This document shows positions 36,176 to 44,762 of a stretch of 64,000 nt of DNA, piece after piece. Below the pieces are notes generated by a model. It saw only the letters and a list, made by a program, of their open reading frames with translations, had not been told where the DNA came from and made no database searches. Each line of letters starts with the position of its first letter. Within the stretch, counting starts at the first letter, position 1. The stretch covers positions 1 to 64,000 of the forward strand of contig JAKZRG010000060.1 in assembly GCA_047518265.1 (NCBI GenBank), read 5' to 3'. This stretch comes from Oceanospirillum sp047518265. Its GTDB lineage: Bacteria; Pseudomonadota; Gammaproteobacteria; Pseudomonadales; Halomonadaceae. The translations under genes and the position numbers were made by a program.

Positions 36176-37576
36176 TTACACACCCATACCTAGGGCCAAA
36201 CCCAAAGCGATACGGTTGGTTAAACGGGTCTGCTGAACCGTTAATAATTGAATACGGGCATCAAATGCCGTTTGCTCGGTATTTAACAGATCCAGAATAT
36301 CCGCCAGACCATCTCGGTAACGGCTGCGGTAATAACTTAAACTGGCCTGAGAATGGGTTAACGCCTGCTGCAAATACCCCTGTTGAGCGGCCAACGCATT
36401 TTCCTGTCCTAAAGCCGCTTCTACTTCTTGTAGTGCGGTTAACAGGGTTTGCTGATAACTGAGATAGGCTTGCTCTGCTTGTAGGGATTGAATCTCCGCC
36501 TCTGCTTTTAATCGACCGGAGTTAAACAAGGGGGCTGTTAAACTACCCAACAGACTCCAGCCCGTAGATGCTGATAACAGATCACCCAGATCGGAATCGG
36601 ACTGCCCCAAACTGGCCGTTAGGTTAAAACCCGGTAATAGATTTTTCTCAGCCACCGCAGTGTTTTTATCCGCCGCCACAATACGCTGATAAGCCGCCTG
36701 TAAATCCGGTCGAGCCGCAATCACACTGGCCGGTAAAATGGCAGGAGGAGAGGTAATTTCAGGAATGCTCACAGGTAAAACCAAAGCCTTGGTAGAAGAC
36801 TGGCCCAGTAATAAATTAAGTTGCTGAATCGCCTCCGCCTGTTCCTGTTTACGGGCGGCAATGGTCGCCTTGGTTTGAGCACTCGTGGTACGGGCTGCTT
36901 CCAGATCAGCCAAAGAACCGATACCGTCGCGATAACGGTCGGTAATCACCTCCAGAGTAGAATTCAAGCTATCAATACGCTGCTGCTCCGCCTGAATAAC
37001 CTGAGCCCGCACACTGATATCGATCCAACGCTGAACCACCCGCCCTACCAGAGAGTTACGGGCCGCTGCTAAATCCTGCTGCAAAGCCTCACTCTCCCGC
37101 TCCGCCGCAGAAGACGCATCCGCCAAACGGCCCCAAACATCCAATTCCCAAGCCATATTCAACGATAAATTATGAGTTGTACTGGTTACCGGCTGATTGG
37201 CCCGCTGACTGCTAAAACTCAGATCCACCGTCGGCTTATCACCCGCCCGCGCCACACCCAACTGCAACCGAGACTGACGTAAACGCAACGCCGATAACTG
37301 CAGGTCTTGGTTTTGTGCCAACGCCAACTGCACCAGCTTGCTAAGCTCAGGATCATTCACCAGGTTCAATAACTGATCCGCTAACTGGTCCTGATCAATA
37401 GCCGATGCAGATGCCTGATCAGAAGCAACACCGCTTTGCCACTGACCGGAAACAAACGGCTGATGAGACTGATCCACCCGCGTCGCTTGCGGCGTAAAAT
37501 CCGACTTGGAACCCGGCAAAGTGCTACAGGCAGAAAGCAGCACCAGACTGGCCAAAGTGAAAGAGAGTTTGAGCAT
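36176..37576 (-). CDS. Outer-membrane efflux lipoprotein (NodT/OprM family)
   Basis: The protein has 466 residues. A lipoprotein signal with lipobox LLSAC at 13-17 is followed by two tandem OEP repeats (WELDVWGRLADASSAAERES; SLTAPLFNSGRLKAEAEIQ) that form the TolC-type barrel and periplasmic tunnel. It is the first gene of the efflux operon outer-membrane channel / adaptor / pump / regulator / kinase. The ribosome site before ATG 37576 is weak. The 145-base gap to the adaptor gene holds the palindromic repeats. Confidence 0.92.
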   Translation of the reverse strand: MLKLSFTLASLVLLSACSTLPGSKSDFTPQATRVDQSHQPFVSGQWQSGVASDQASASAIDQDQLADQLLNLVNDPELSKLVQLALAQNQDLQLSALRLRQSRLQLGVARAGDKPTVDLSFSSQRANQPVTSTTHNLSLNMAWELDVWGRLADASSAAERESEALQQDLAAARNSLVGRVVQRWIDISVRAQVIQAEQQRIDSLNSTLEVITDRYRDGIGSLADLEAARTTSAQTKATIAARKQEQAEAIQQLNLLLGQSSTKALVLPVSIPEITSPPAILPASVIAARPDLQAAYQRIVAADKNTAVAEKNLLPGFNLTASLGQSDSDLGDLLSASTGWSLLGSLTAPLFNSGRLKAEAEIQSLQAEQAYLSYQQTLLTALQEVEAALGQENALAAQQGYLQQALTHSQASLSYYRSRYRDGLADILDLLNTEQTAFDARIQLLTVQQTRLTNRIALGLALGMGV

Positions 37577-37677
37577 AGGGACAACCCGACAAAAAGCGTA
37601 TTTACGCTATTTGTACAGGGTCAGGGGTAAAGAGAAGGTTAAGGGGATGGTAAAGATTCTCACTTAATCCTATTAAC

Positions 37678-37733
37678 TTGACGAAACTTAACAACTAGAA
37701 CTAACATGTACGTAAATTCGTACACGTACACAT
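37678..37733 (+). promoter_or_regulatory. yefM-yoeB promoter with overlapping operators
   Basis: TTGACG (37678-37683) and TAACAT (37702-37707) are spaced 18 bases apart. TGTACG and CGTACA (37707-37712, 37719-37724) form a palindrome with another GTACAC half immediately after. YefM-YoeB complexes are known to bind TGTACA-type palindromes at their own promoter, which fits. Confidence 0.7.
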
Positions 37734-37743
37734 AGGAATTATT

Positions 37744-37995
37744 ATGGACGCCATTAGCTATACTCACGCTCGTGCAAACCTAGCCTCAACAATGGAGCGA
37801 GTTTGTGAAGACCACGCGCCAGTAATTATCACTAGAAAAAGTGAATCGCCCGTTGTCATGATGTCCCTAGAAGATTATCAGGCAATGGAAGAGACAACCT
37901 ATCTACTTCGTTCCCCAGAAAATGCTAGAAGATTACTTGAATCAATCGCAGAACTTGAATCTGGTCAAGGACAAGAAAGAGAGCTAATAGAATGA
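37744..37995 (+). CDS. yefM: YefM-family antitoxin
   Basis: The protein has 83 residues. MDAISYTHARANLASTMERV and PVVMMSLEDYQAMEETTYLL are the hallmarks of YefM (Phd/YefM family). The N-terminal half dimerises and binds the operator; the acidic C-terminal tail covers the toxin. AGGA precedes the ATG. It overlaps yoeB by 4 bases (ATGA), so the two are translationally coupled. Confidence 0.95.
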   Translation: MDAISYTHARANLASTMERVCEDHAPVIITRKSESPVVMMSLEDYQAMEETTYLLRSPENARRLLESIAELESGQGQERELIE

Positions 37996-38255
37996 AGCTC
38001 ACCTTCTCGACCCATGCCTGGGAAAATTATCTTTACTGGCAAAGTACCGATAAAAAAGTACTGAAGAGAATCAATACTCTTATTAAAGATATCCAACGAC
38101 ACCCTTATGAGGGAATTGGTAAACCGGAACCACTGAAACATGGCTTGGCAGGTTACTGGTCAAGACGAATTAATGATGAACATCGCTTAGTGTACAAATA
38201 TGAAAACAACACTATTTTGATCGCTCAGCTTCGCTATCATTACACCTCAATGTAA
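37992..38255 (+). CDS. yoeB: YoeB-family ribosome-dependent mRNA interferase toxin
   Basis: The protein has 87 residues with all YoeB marks: LTFSTHAWENYLYWQ, NTLIKDIQRHPYEGIGKPEPL, YWSRRINDEHRLVYKY and the C-terminal RYHY. The catalytic Glu, Arg and His of YoeB (EGIGKPE, SRRI, YHY) appear intact, so the toxin should be active. Confidence 0.95.
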   Translation: MKLTFSTHAWENYLYWQSTDKKVLKRINTLIKDIQRHPYEGIGKPEPLKHGLAGYWSRRINDEHRLVYKYENNTILIAQLRYHYTSM

Positions 38256-38433
38256 CTGATTGTTTTTGAACGAATACAGATAATGATTGAAATAATTCCA
38301 CGCCTGTTTCCTCCCTTTGCTCCAATAACATTTGCCAGAAACCCAAATCCGTGGGCGCACCATTAGGTACGCTAGACTCATCAGCCAGTTCGGTTAATAG
38401 TTCTGGAAAGCTTGGTTTTGCTGAATCTGTCAT
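38212..38433 (-). CDS. Small hypothetical protein (73 aa), antisense overlap with yoeB end
   Basis: It begins MTDSAKPSFPELLTELADES and has AGGG 7 bases upstream of the ATG. No domain is recognised. Its last 15 codons run over the 3' end of yoeB on the other strand; the C-terminal half is therefore shaped by yoeB sequence. It could be a real short gene or a chance frame. Confidence 0.3.
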   Translation of the reverse strand: MTDSAKPSFPELLTELADESSVPNGAPTDLGFWQMLLEQREETGVELFQSLSVFVQKQSVTLRCNDSEAERSK

Positions 38434-39118
38434 CCTGGTTCCCTGATATTTACCCGCAATAGTTCTAATTTACTCTATTATGATTTACTTCCCTATACCT
38501 AACCCCCTCCTCGTTCTTAGGTATTCCATATTTTGCGAAAGAAGAGTACAAAACCAATTCCTTAGCCCAAATTTCCATTGAGCTAAATTCGATAAAGTCT
38601 ATCTGGAATGAGGATTGTGTAGGTTGGGCTGAACGGCTATAGCTCATAGTTTTATTTCATGATGAAGGTGAAGCCGTGAACCCCAACGGGATGTTGCGGG
38701 TAATGCAAAGCCCTCTCATACCATTGATCTTTCCCACTCCAATATCATGTATCGGGGGTACGTAGGACTGCCGTTGGGGTTCGCGATATTTAAGATTTAA
38801 TTGATTGATAATACAGCGTTTTCGCTCAGCCCAACCTACACGAGCCTCACGCTGCATCGGCTTTTGAGTGCATAAGGAAATCGCTCTATCAACCTTTGAG
38901 CATATAGGGAAATCGCGGATGCGCCTCTGGCTTATCCACGCTACGTTAGGCCATAAAGAGCTATTCCCCAACGGGATGTTGAGGGCAGTGCGGTTGATAT
39001 TGTTCTATGGGGCAGCCCCTGTTCAGAGTATCTAGCCCTTGAACACCGAGCCTTTGAACATCTAGCCCCTGAGAATCTAGCCCCTGAGAATAACAGGGGC
39101 TAATGAAGCATGGTTCTT
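38434..39118. repeat. Repeat-rich gap with nested inverted repeats (MITE-like)
   Basis: GTGTAGGTTGGGCTGA (38617-38632) is a perfect inverse of 38826-38841. Inside it GAACCCCAACGG (38678-38689) is a perfect inverse of 38771-38782, giving a nested palindrome of about 225 bp. CCCCAACGGGATGTTG occurs at 38681 and again at 38966. Copy 2 of the dispersed repeat is at 38914-38944. Short direct repeats with CTAGCCCCTGAGAAT lie at 39050-39095 and form a hairpin with CAGGGGCT. Open frames here follow the repeats and are not called. Confidence 0.55.
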
Positions 39119-39925
39119 TTAGCGTAAGAAGGTGCTAATGCGCTCTAAAAATTCCAATGGCTTTTCTGCATGTAGCCAGTGTCCTGTGCCTTCAACCGTT
39201 TGCAGTTCTGCATTGGGGAATAGGGCGTCAATTTGCGGGCGATATTGATCCAATACATAGTTAGAGCGATCACCTCGGATAAACAGGCTGTCACCGCCAA
39301 ATACTTGTCCTGCATGACCTGATTCAGTCGTTAGAGAGGGGGCTAAGATGACAGATTCGTAATTATCTCGAATCTGATCCAGACCGACACGCCATTCCAT
39401 CTTGCCTGTGTCTTTTTTCTCTAAGTTTGTGATTAGGAACTGGCGGATGCCTAACTCGGACACATGCTGGCTCATTAACTGATCGGCTTCTTTACGAGAG
39501 GCTACGCCACCGGCATTACGTACCGCATAAAAAGCGTCGATAACATCATCATGGCCGTGCTCATAAACCACAGGGGCGATATCCGCTACAACTAGCTTTG
39601 CCACCGACTCTGGGTGAGATAATGCCAGTTGCATCGCTACTTTTCCGCCCATGGAGTGACCAATAATATGGGCCTGTTCGATGCCTCTGTCCTGCATAAA
39701 CTTCAGCAGATCCGCTGCCATTGCCCCATAGCTCATATCGTTAATATGAGGAGAGCGACCATGGTTACGCAGATCAATACAGTACACCTTGTAGTGCTCA
39801 GCAAACTTTTTCGCGAGGGTTCGCCAGTTATCCGCGGAACCAAATAGGCCATGAATAATAATCAGCGGGAATCCTTCACCCTGCTCCGTAAAATACAGAT
39901 CAACCGTTGGGGTATTTTCAGACAT
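39119..39925 (-). CDS. YbfF-type alpha/beta hydrolase (esterase)
   Basis: The protein has 268 residues. It has the oxyanion turn IIHGLFGSADNW, the nucleophile elbow GHSMGGKVAM (Ser near 95), ADIAPVVYEHGHDD and the terminal His in EGTGHWLHAEKP. This matches E. coli YbfF, an acyl-CoA/short-chain ester hydrolase. Its physiological substrate is unknown. It is monocistronic and divergent from the dioxygenase gene at 40264. Confidence 0.88.
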   Translation of the reverse strand: MSENTPTVDLYFTEQGEGFPLIIIHGLFGSADNWRTLAKKFAEHYKVYCIDLRNHGRSPHINDMSYGAMAADLLKFMQDRGIEQAHIIGHSMGGKVAMQLALSHPESVAKLVVADIAPVVYEHGHDDVIDAFYAVRNAGGVASRKEADQLMSQHVSELGIRQFLITNLEKKDTGKMEWRVGLDQIRDNYESVILAPSLTTESGHAGQVFGGDSLFIRGDRSNYVLDQYRPQIDALFPNAELQTVEGTGHWLHAEKPLEFLERISTFLR

Positions 39926-40263
39926 CTTCTTACCTGTAGTACTTGATAGGTGCTCTAATTGATCCGCTAGTTCTGCGTTATCTTTAAGCGGATTAAATAC
40001 AATACTGTCTTTGAGGGCCGCATTATCATATGCCTATATCCCTATGCCAAGGGAACATTTTATCCGCTGGGGCTGAGACGGTTCATAAGCCAATATTCTC
40101 ACCCTTAACGGCCCTTTCTCTGCTAATCATGCCGCTATTGTTAACTAGTAGTTAATACTGATTCCAGATAAGCCTTATATTTAAAAGGGGTACAAGAGGA
40201 TAAACTGGCTTTAATACTTGAATCATCATTTAACAGTCCAAGTCCTACGACAAGGAGCCGGTA
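39926..40263. other. Divergent intergenic region
   Basis: It contains the promoters of the esterase and the dioxygenase gene. TTAACTAGTAGTTAA at 40141-40155 is a near-perfect palindrome about 110 bases before the dioxygenase and is a possible operator. Nothing else was seen. Confidence 0.35.
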
Positions 40264-41094
40264 ATGTCTCAATCAGCCCAGACTTCAGCAAGCCAACGTA
40301 AGATACAACCCAGTCTATTTATCTCCCATGGTTCACCAGAGTTGATCTTACAAGATACACCGGCAAAACATTTCTATTGTCAGTTAGCGGATCAATTGGA
40401 GCAGGATACTCCAAGACCTGATGCCATTATTGTTATTTCGGCTCATTGGGAAACTCCGGCACCTATTGTGGGTATTACCGCCAGTTCGAAGCCTGAAATC
40501 ATCTATGACTTTTATGGTTTTCAGGATGCGCTTTATAAGATGGACTATCCTGCTCCCGGGGAACCTCAATTAGCCGAGAAGATTCAACAACTGCTGAGTA
40601 AAAATAATATAGATGCCCGCCTGCATCCTACTCGCGGACTAGATCATGGGGTTTGGTCGCCACTGAAATTAATCTATCCCGAAGCCGATATCCCTGTTAT
40701 TCAGGTCTCTATTCCCAGAGGCGTGCCAGAAAGTTTTTACTGGCAATTGGGTCAGACGCTACAGCCATTTAGAAGCCAAAACTGCCTGATTATTGCCAGC
40801 GGCGCAGCGACCCATAATCTCAATTATTTTAGACAAGCCCGAGAACCGCAACAGCCTGTCATGCCTATGGCTGAAGGCTTTATTAACTGGCTCAATAATG
40901 CGGTAACCACAGGTGATAGAGCAGCCTTGGAAAACTACCTGCAGGCCCCTTACGGACAAGATAACCATCCCAGTCCAGAGCACTACCTTCCTTTATTGGT
41001 GGCTGCCGGTGCCAGTACACAACCCCAAGGGGAAATAATTCATGACAGCGTGGAGTACGGTTTTTTATCCATGGCCTGTTATCGTTGGGATTAA
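40264..41094 (+). CDS. 4,5-DOPA dioxygenase-type extradiol dioxygenase (LigB superfamily)
   Basis: The protein has 276 residues. PSLFISHGSPE, IVISAHWET, YDFYGFQDALYKMDYPAPG, GLDHGVWSPLKLIYP and IIASGAATHNL are the DODA/YgiD signature, with His residues of SHG, AHW and LDHG as likely metal ligands. E. coli YgiD opens the ring of L-DOPA. The start has AAGGAG 7 bases upstream. It is alone; a second extradiol enzyme (HpaD-like) is 20 kb away. A short duplication (ATCGTTGGGATTAAA, 41080 and 41099) covers its stop. Confidence 0.88.
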   Translation: MSQSAQTSASQRKIQPSLFISHGSPELILQDTPAKHFYCQLADQLEQDTPRPDAIIVISAHWETPAPIVGITASSKPEIIYDFYGFQDALYKMDYPAPGEPQLAEKIQQLLSKNNIDARLHPTRGLDHGVWSPLKLIYPEADIPVIQVSIPRGVPESFYWQLGQTLQPFRSQNCLIIASGAATHNLNYFRQAREPQQPVMPMAEGFINWLNNAVTTGDRAALENYLQAPYGQDNHPSPEHYLPLLVAAGASTQPQGEIIHDSVEYGFLSMACYRWD

Positions 41095-41489
41095 AGCCAT
41101 CGTTGGGATTAAAACAAGTGATCAGGGACCAACAACAGGACAGAGATAGACGCTATAGGAGAATCCTAAACGACGGAAAAACGTAGAGACTGGGAAGCTA
41201 GAAACAGGAAAAAGACAAAAACGGTCGAATTATTCTGAAAACCATCTCGCTGTCGCAAAAACGAAAACTTTACCTATTAACCTATACAACAGTAGGATTG
41301 CTAAGACAGCATCAACCTTGGTTAATATAACCAGTAAGCACCTAAACCAACATTTATGGACACAAAGTACGATATTCTCCAATCACGAGCAGGATAATGT
41401 CGAAATTCTTTTGTTTAGGTGGGTAGGTTAGATTTCCTAGGGTTGGCAGCAAGCAACCACTCAATCCCGTATGTAAAGGAGTGTACAGT
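41095..41489. other. Intergenic region without clear features
   Basis: A 15-base tandem duplication at its left end is the only repeat. The rest is AT-rich leader for the hydrolase gene; no promoter stands out. Confidence 0.3.
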
Positions 41490-42332
41490 TTGGGCATTTC
41501 AGAATTAGAGCTGGTCTCTCGTAAGGCCAAAAAGAAAGACGCCATTCCCGTACTCTTCGTACACGGTATTTTTTGTGGCGCCTGGATCTGGGAAGAACAC
41601 TTTCTCCAGTGGTTTGCTGATAATGGTTACCATGCTTATGCCGTGAGTTTAAGAGGCCATGGTCAATCCTATAAACCATCCAATAATCAGCATTCTTTAA
41701 ATGATTATGTACAAGATTTAAAAGATGCCATACAAGCCATTGAGATGAGTCACAAACAGCCTCCTATTTTAGTGGGGCACTCTATGGGCGGTATGGTGGT
41801 ACAACGTTTCTTAAGTGATCACGAATCCCGTGGTGCGGTCTTGATGAACAGTATACCGCCTCAAGGTATGCTCCCTCTATCCTGGCAAAGCTTCTGGCAA
41901 GATCCTGTGACCACTCTAGAGATGTCTCAATCCTACCTGATGCCAGAGTTGACGACCACGGAACAACTGAAACGTTATCTGTTCTCAGGCCCGATAGATC
42001 AAGCAAAACTCGAACGTTGGCTTGGTCTATTAAAGCCCGAGTCACAAACCCTGCTATGGGATATGAGTTGTAATAACTTACCGAATCCTTTTGAAGTGGC
42101 CAAAACACCCATAGCGGTTGTTGGCTCTCGCCATGACAAGCTCGTCCCCAAGCTTATCGTTAGCATGACTGCGGCGACCTATGGCTGTACACCCTATTGG
42201 ATCGATGCCGGTCATGGCGGAATGTTAGAGCATAACTGGCAAGAATCAGCTCAAATTGTATCTAAGGCGCTTACTGACGTTTTAATGGCAGAAGAAGAAA
42301 AGGTCGGGCAATTAGAACAAGCCTACGGCTGA
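41490..42332 (+). CDS. Alpha/beta-fold hydrolase
   Basis: The protein has 280 residues. VLFVHGIFCGAWIWEEHF, the elbow GHSMGGMVVQ (nucleophile Ser) and DAGHGGMLEHNW (His) give a complete catalytic triad layout. Specificity is unknown. The TTG at 41490 is chosen because AAGGAG lies 8 bases upstream; a GTG at 41481 abuts that motif and is unlikely. Confidence 0.85.
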   Translation: MGISELELVSRKAKKKDAIPVLFVHGIFCGAWIWEEHFLQWFADNGYHAYAVSLRGHGQSYKPSNNQHSLNDYVQDLKDAIQAIEMSHKQPPILVGHSMGGMVVQRFLSDHESRGAVLMNSIPPQGMLPLSWQSFWQDPVTTLEMSQSYLMPELTTTEQLKRYLFSGPIDQAKLERWLGLLKPESQTLLWDMSCNNLPNPFEVAKTPIAVVGSRHDKLVPKLIVSMTAATYGCTPYWIDAGHGGMLEHNWQESAQIVSKALTDVLMAEEEKVGQLEQAYG

Positions 42333-42522
42333 TTAAAACAGAAAAACCGATGCCTTATCTAAAACCAAAGGTTTACTACCAAGTAGCAATTGGGCCTCGG
42401 CATTAGATTCGATAGCATAGGGACAAGCCTTTAGAACACTTCGACAGACGGCGTTCTGAATAGCTTTAACTTCATGTGGGTCAGCCAAATAGCCTACAGG
42501 AGGTTATCCTCAAGCCAATTTT

Positions 42523-42566
42523 TGCCCGCTATTTTTCCTAAAGGATAAAATAGTGGGCATTTTTTT
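42523..42566 (+). terminator. Strong rho-independent terminator
   Basis: TGCCCGCTATTTT and AAAATAGTGGGCA pair over 13 positions with one G-T-type mismatch and an 11-base loop, followed by seven Ts. It ends the hydrolase transcript, about 190 bases after the stop. Confidence 0.88.
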
Positions 42567-42703
42567 GATGAATCGTCGCAGATTTTAGCTTTTGTACAAT
42601 CTCTTTCTATACTCAAAAAGACTTTTATCGTTTTAACAAACAGTACAAGTGTTTTCAGGCGCTTCTGCCGGTACTTTCTGTTAACTCTACAGGAGACCAA
42701 GGT

Positions 42704-42937
42704 ATGGATCTTTCTCCACATAACTTAACCACCCTATTTGCTCAGCTGGGCTTGCTGAGTGACGACGATTCAATCAATAAATTTATTACCGATAATTCCC
42801 CTCTGCCTAAAGGACAGCCAATCTATGAGGCCAGTTGTTTTAATGACTCTCAGGCCGCATTTTTAGCCCAAGGATTAGATCAAGATTCCGACTGGGTTGA
42901 AATTATAGATACCCTAGACAGTGCTATGCGTAATTGA
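42704..42937 (+). CDS. DUF2789 family protein
   Basis: The protein has 77 residues: MDLSPHNLTTLFAQLGL, then ITDNSPLPKG, ASCFNDSQAAFLAQGL and DWVEIIDTLD. This is the DUF2789 family of small helical proteins found in many gammaproteobacteria, without a known function. GGAG lies 9 bases upstream of the ATG. It is a single gene. Confidence 0.85.
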   Translation: MDLSPHNLTTLFAQLGLLSDDDSINKFITDNSPLPKGQPIYEASCFNDSQAAFLAQGLDQDSDWVEIIDTLDSAMRN

Positions 42938-43545
42938 AACAGCCTCTTTCTTACATCTGAGACAGGCCTGATAACTCCTGTAAGCCAGCCTTATGGGGGT
43001 TCAAACCTATACTCTCTCTCCATACCCTTTCTGAATAAAGTCAAAAAAGGATGTCAGAAGGGGAACTATTACGGCAGTATTGCATCTTAGTTTATTCCTG
43101 TTATTCTCCTGTTTTACACTGTTTCTAAGAAGACTATTTCCAAGAAGAATGATTGATCTGGCACTATGGTAACCATAAGCGAACCTCCGGGCTTCTATAT
43201 AGATACTAGCAACGACTCCAGCATTAGGAATGGTCGAAGGCTAAGCTCATCATCGACACGACATCCTTTGTATTGTGTCAGCTCTGTTTTACGCCTAAGG
43301 TTTTCTCAGGTATCGCTATCTTCGTTATTATTTACCCTTCAGATCATCATTGCAGCATGTACTCTCGTTATCTCTCACATATTTTCCTCTAGATTTTTTC
43401 AATATAAGACAGATAAGTTTGAACCGCTCCAGAGTCAAATACTGAGATACATCGCCATATACCCACATTTAAAATACGGCTGTTTATCCTTCATGTATGA
43501 TAAACACCAGATCCAGAATCCAAAGCAATTGAGGCATCACCACTA
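42938..43545. other. 600-base gap without a convincing gene
   Basis: A plus-strand frame (43166-43546) has biased low-complexity Ser/Arg content and no ribosome site; it is not called. A sequence resembling a tRNA T-loop at about 42997-43007 has no matching stems. No strong hairpin was found. The right end should hold the promoter of the amidotransferase gene. Confidence 0.3.
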
Positions 43546-44250
43546 ATGCGCATACATGTTTTACAACATGTTCCTTATGAAGGCCCAGGTAGCATCGCTC
43601 GCTGGGCTGAAAAGAATGATTATCCCGTCACCGTTACTCGCTTTTTTGCAGGCGAGACTTTACCGGATCAAGACAGTTACGATCTACTGATGGTTCTTGG
43701 TGGCCCTATGGGGGTCAATGATGAAGCTGTCATAGACTGGCTAAAGGATGAAAAGCTCTTTATTAGTGAAGCCGTTGAGCAAGGTAAAATGGTACTGGGC
43801 ATCTGCCTAGGCGCTCAATTGGTGGCTAACGTATTAGGCGCACAAGTCCATAAAAACGAACACCGTGAAATCGGCTGGTATCCTATTACGACCACACCTA
43901 ATGCGATGGTGCTGGGTCTTCCGCAACAGTTTCAAGCCTTTCATTGGCATGGCGATACATTTGGCTTGCCAAATGAAGCTATTTCTATTGGGACGAGCGA
44001 TGGTTGTTCTAATCAAGGTTTTATCTATCAGGATCGTGTAGTTGCTTTGCAATTCCATTTAGAAACGACACCAGACGCTGCAAAAGAACTCATCGATGCT
44101 TGCGGTCATGAAATTGATGATGGACCCAATACCCAACCCGCCGAAGCCATGTTGGTCGATTTAGAACTGTTTAGTGAAGCCAACCAGCTGATGGAAAAAA
44201 TTATGAGCTATATGCTGAGCCAAATGGAAACCAGTTGGTATATGAGCTAA
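43546..44250 (+). CDS. Class I glutamine amidotransferase-like protein
   Basis: The protein has 234 residues. LMVLGGPMGVNDE, the nucleophile elbow GICLGAQLVANVLGA (Cys87), EIGWYPI and FHWHGDTFGLP form a GATase class I domain like the free-standing GMP-synthase-type amidotransferases. No synthase domain is attached. It may act on a gamma-glutamyl compound, as PuuD- and GGDH-like relatives do, but the substrate is unknown. It is convergent with the cytidylyltransferase gene. Confidence 0.85.
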   Translation: MRIHVLQHVPYEGPGSIARWAEKNDYPVTVTRFFAGETLPDQDSYDLLMVLGGPMGVNDEAVIDWLKDEKLFISEAVEQGKMVLGICLGAQLVANVLGAQVHKNEHREIGWYPITTTPNAMVLGLPQQFQAFHWHGDTFGLPNEAISIGTSDGCSNQGFIYQDRVVALQFHLETTPDAAKELIDACGHEIDDGPNTQPAEAMLVDLELFSEANQLMEKIMSYMLSQMETSWYMS

Positions 44251-44262
44251 AAGTGAATCGCT

Positions 44263-44290
44263 AAGGGGCTTGTGGATAATAGCCCCTTTA
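44263..44290. terminator. Hairpin between convergent genes
   Basis: AAGGGGCT (44263-44270) and AGCCCCTT (44281-44288) pair perfectly across 10 bases. No long T-run follows on either strand, so it is a probable weak bidirectional terminator. Confidence 0.55.
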
Positions 44291-44321
44291 AAACTATAAA
44301 CACTTCAATATGATATCAACT

Positions 44322-44762
44322 TCAGCTTTTTTTAATCGAAAGAACCAGATCTGAGGTAGAAATATTTTCAGTACGAGGAGCAAAATCTACGGTAATCCCT
44401 TTTTCTGCCAATAATGGGATCAGCCGCTCCCAACGCTCACTACCTTCCCAATCACCTCCTACGACCACATGATTCACTTCCCATTGGCTAATCCATTTAA
44501 CAGACTCAAGAGTCTTCTCCAAAGAACAAGGGTTGTGATCCACAATATCAGTACAATCTAAAGCCTGAACAATCTCAAGCCTCTGAGATTCATTGATCAA
44601 AGGCGCTTTATTCTTAAAATTTTGGCATATAGCATCTGGTGTAACAGCAACAATTAACTGAGTTCCTTGTCGTTTGGCATATTCCAAATAGCGTAAATGC
44701 CCAACATGAAAAAGATCGAATACACCTATTGCTAAGACTTTTTTATTCATACTCATATTCAT
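44322..44762 (-). CDS. Cytidylyltransferase-like nucleotidyltransferase
   Basis: The protein has 146 residues. GVFDLFHVGHLRYLEYAKR carries the HxGH active-site motif and ISTSDLVLSI replaces the usual ISTT near the end, as in glycerol-3-phosphate (TagD) and related cytidylyltransferases. It would make a CDP-alcohol from CTP and a phospho-alcohol. The ATG at 44762 is chosen because it overlaps the stop of the preceding gene (ATGA), indicating translational coupling. With a LicD-type transferase beside it, it could supply the donor for a phospho-alcohol decoration. Confidence 0.8.
   Translation of the reverse strand: MNMSMNKKVLAIGVFDLFHVGHLRYLEYAKRQGTQLIVAVTPDAICQNFKNKAPLINESQRLEIVQALDCTDIVDHNPCSLEKTLESVKWISQWEVNHVVVGGDWEGSERWERLIPLLAEKGITVDFAPRTENISTSDLVLSIKKS

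Noticed and set aside
38465..38971. Two minus-strand frames (38465-38647, 38657-38971)
   Set aside because: They lie in repeats and their sequence follows the repeats; no ribosome sites.
42997..43007. GGGGTTCAAACC resembling a tRNA T-loop
   Set aside because: The needed stems on both sides and a cloverleaf upstream are missing.
43166..43546. 126-codon plus-strand frame
   Set aside because: No ribosome site, odd Ser/Arg/Leu content, no domain, and it ends exactly at the next gene's start.
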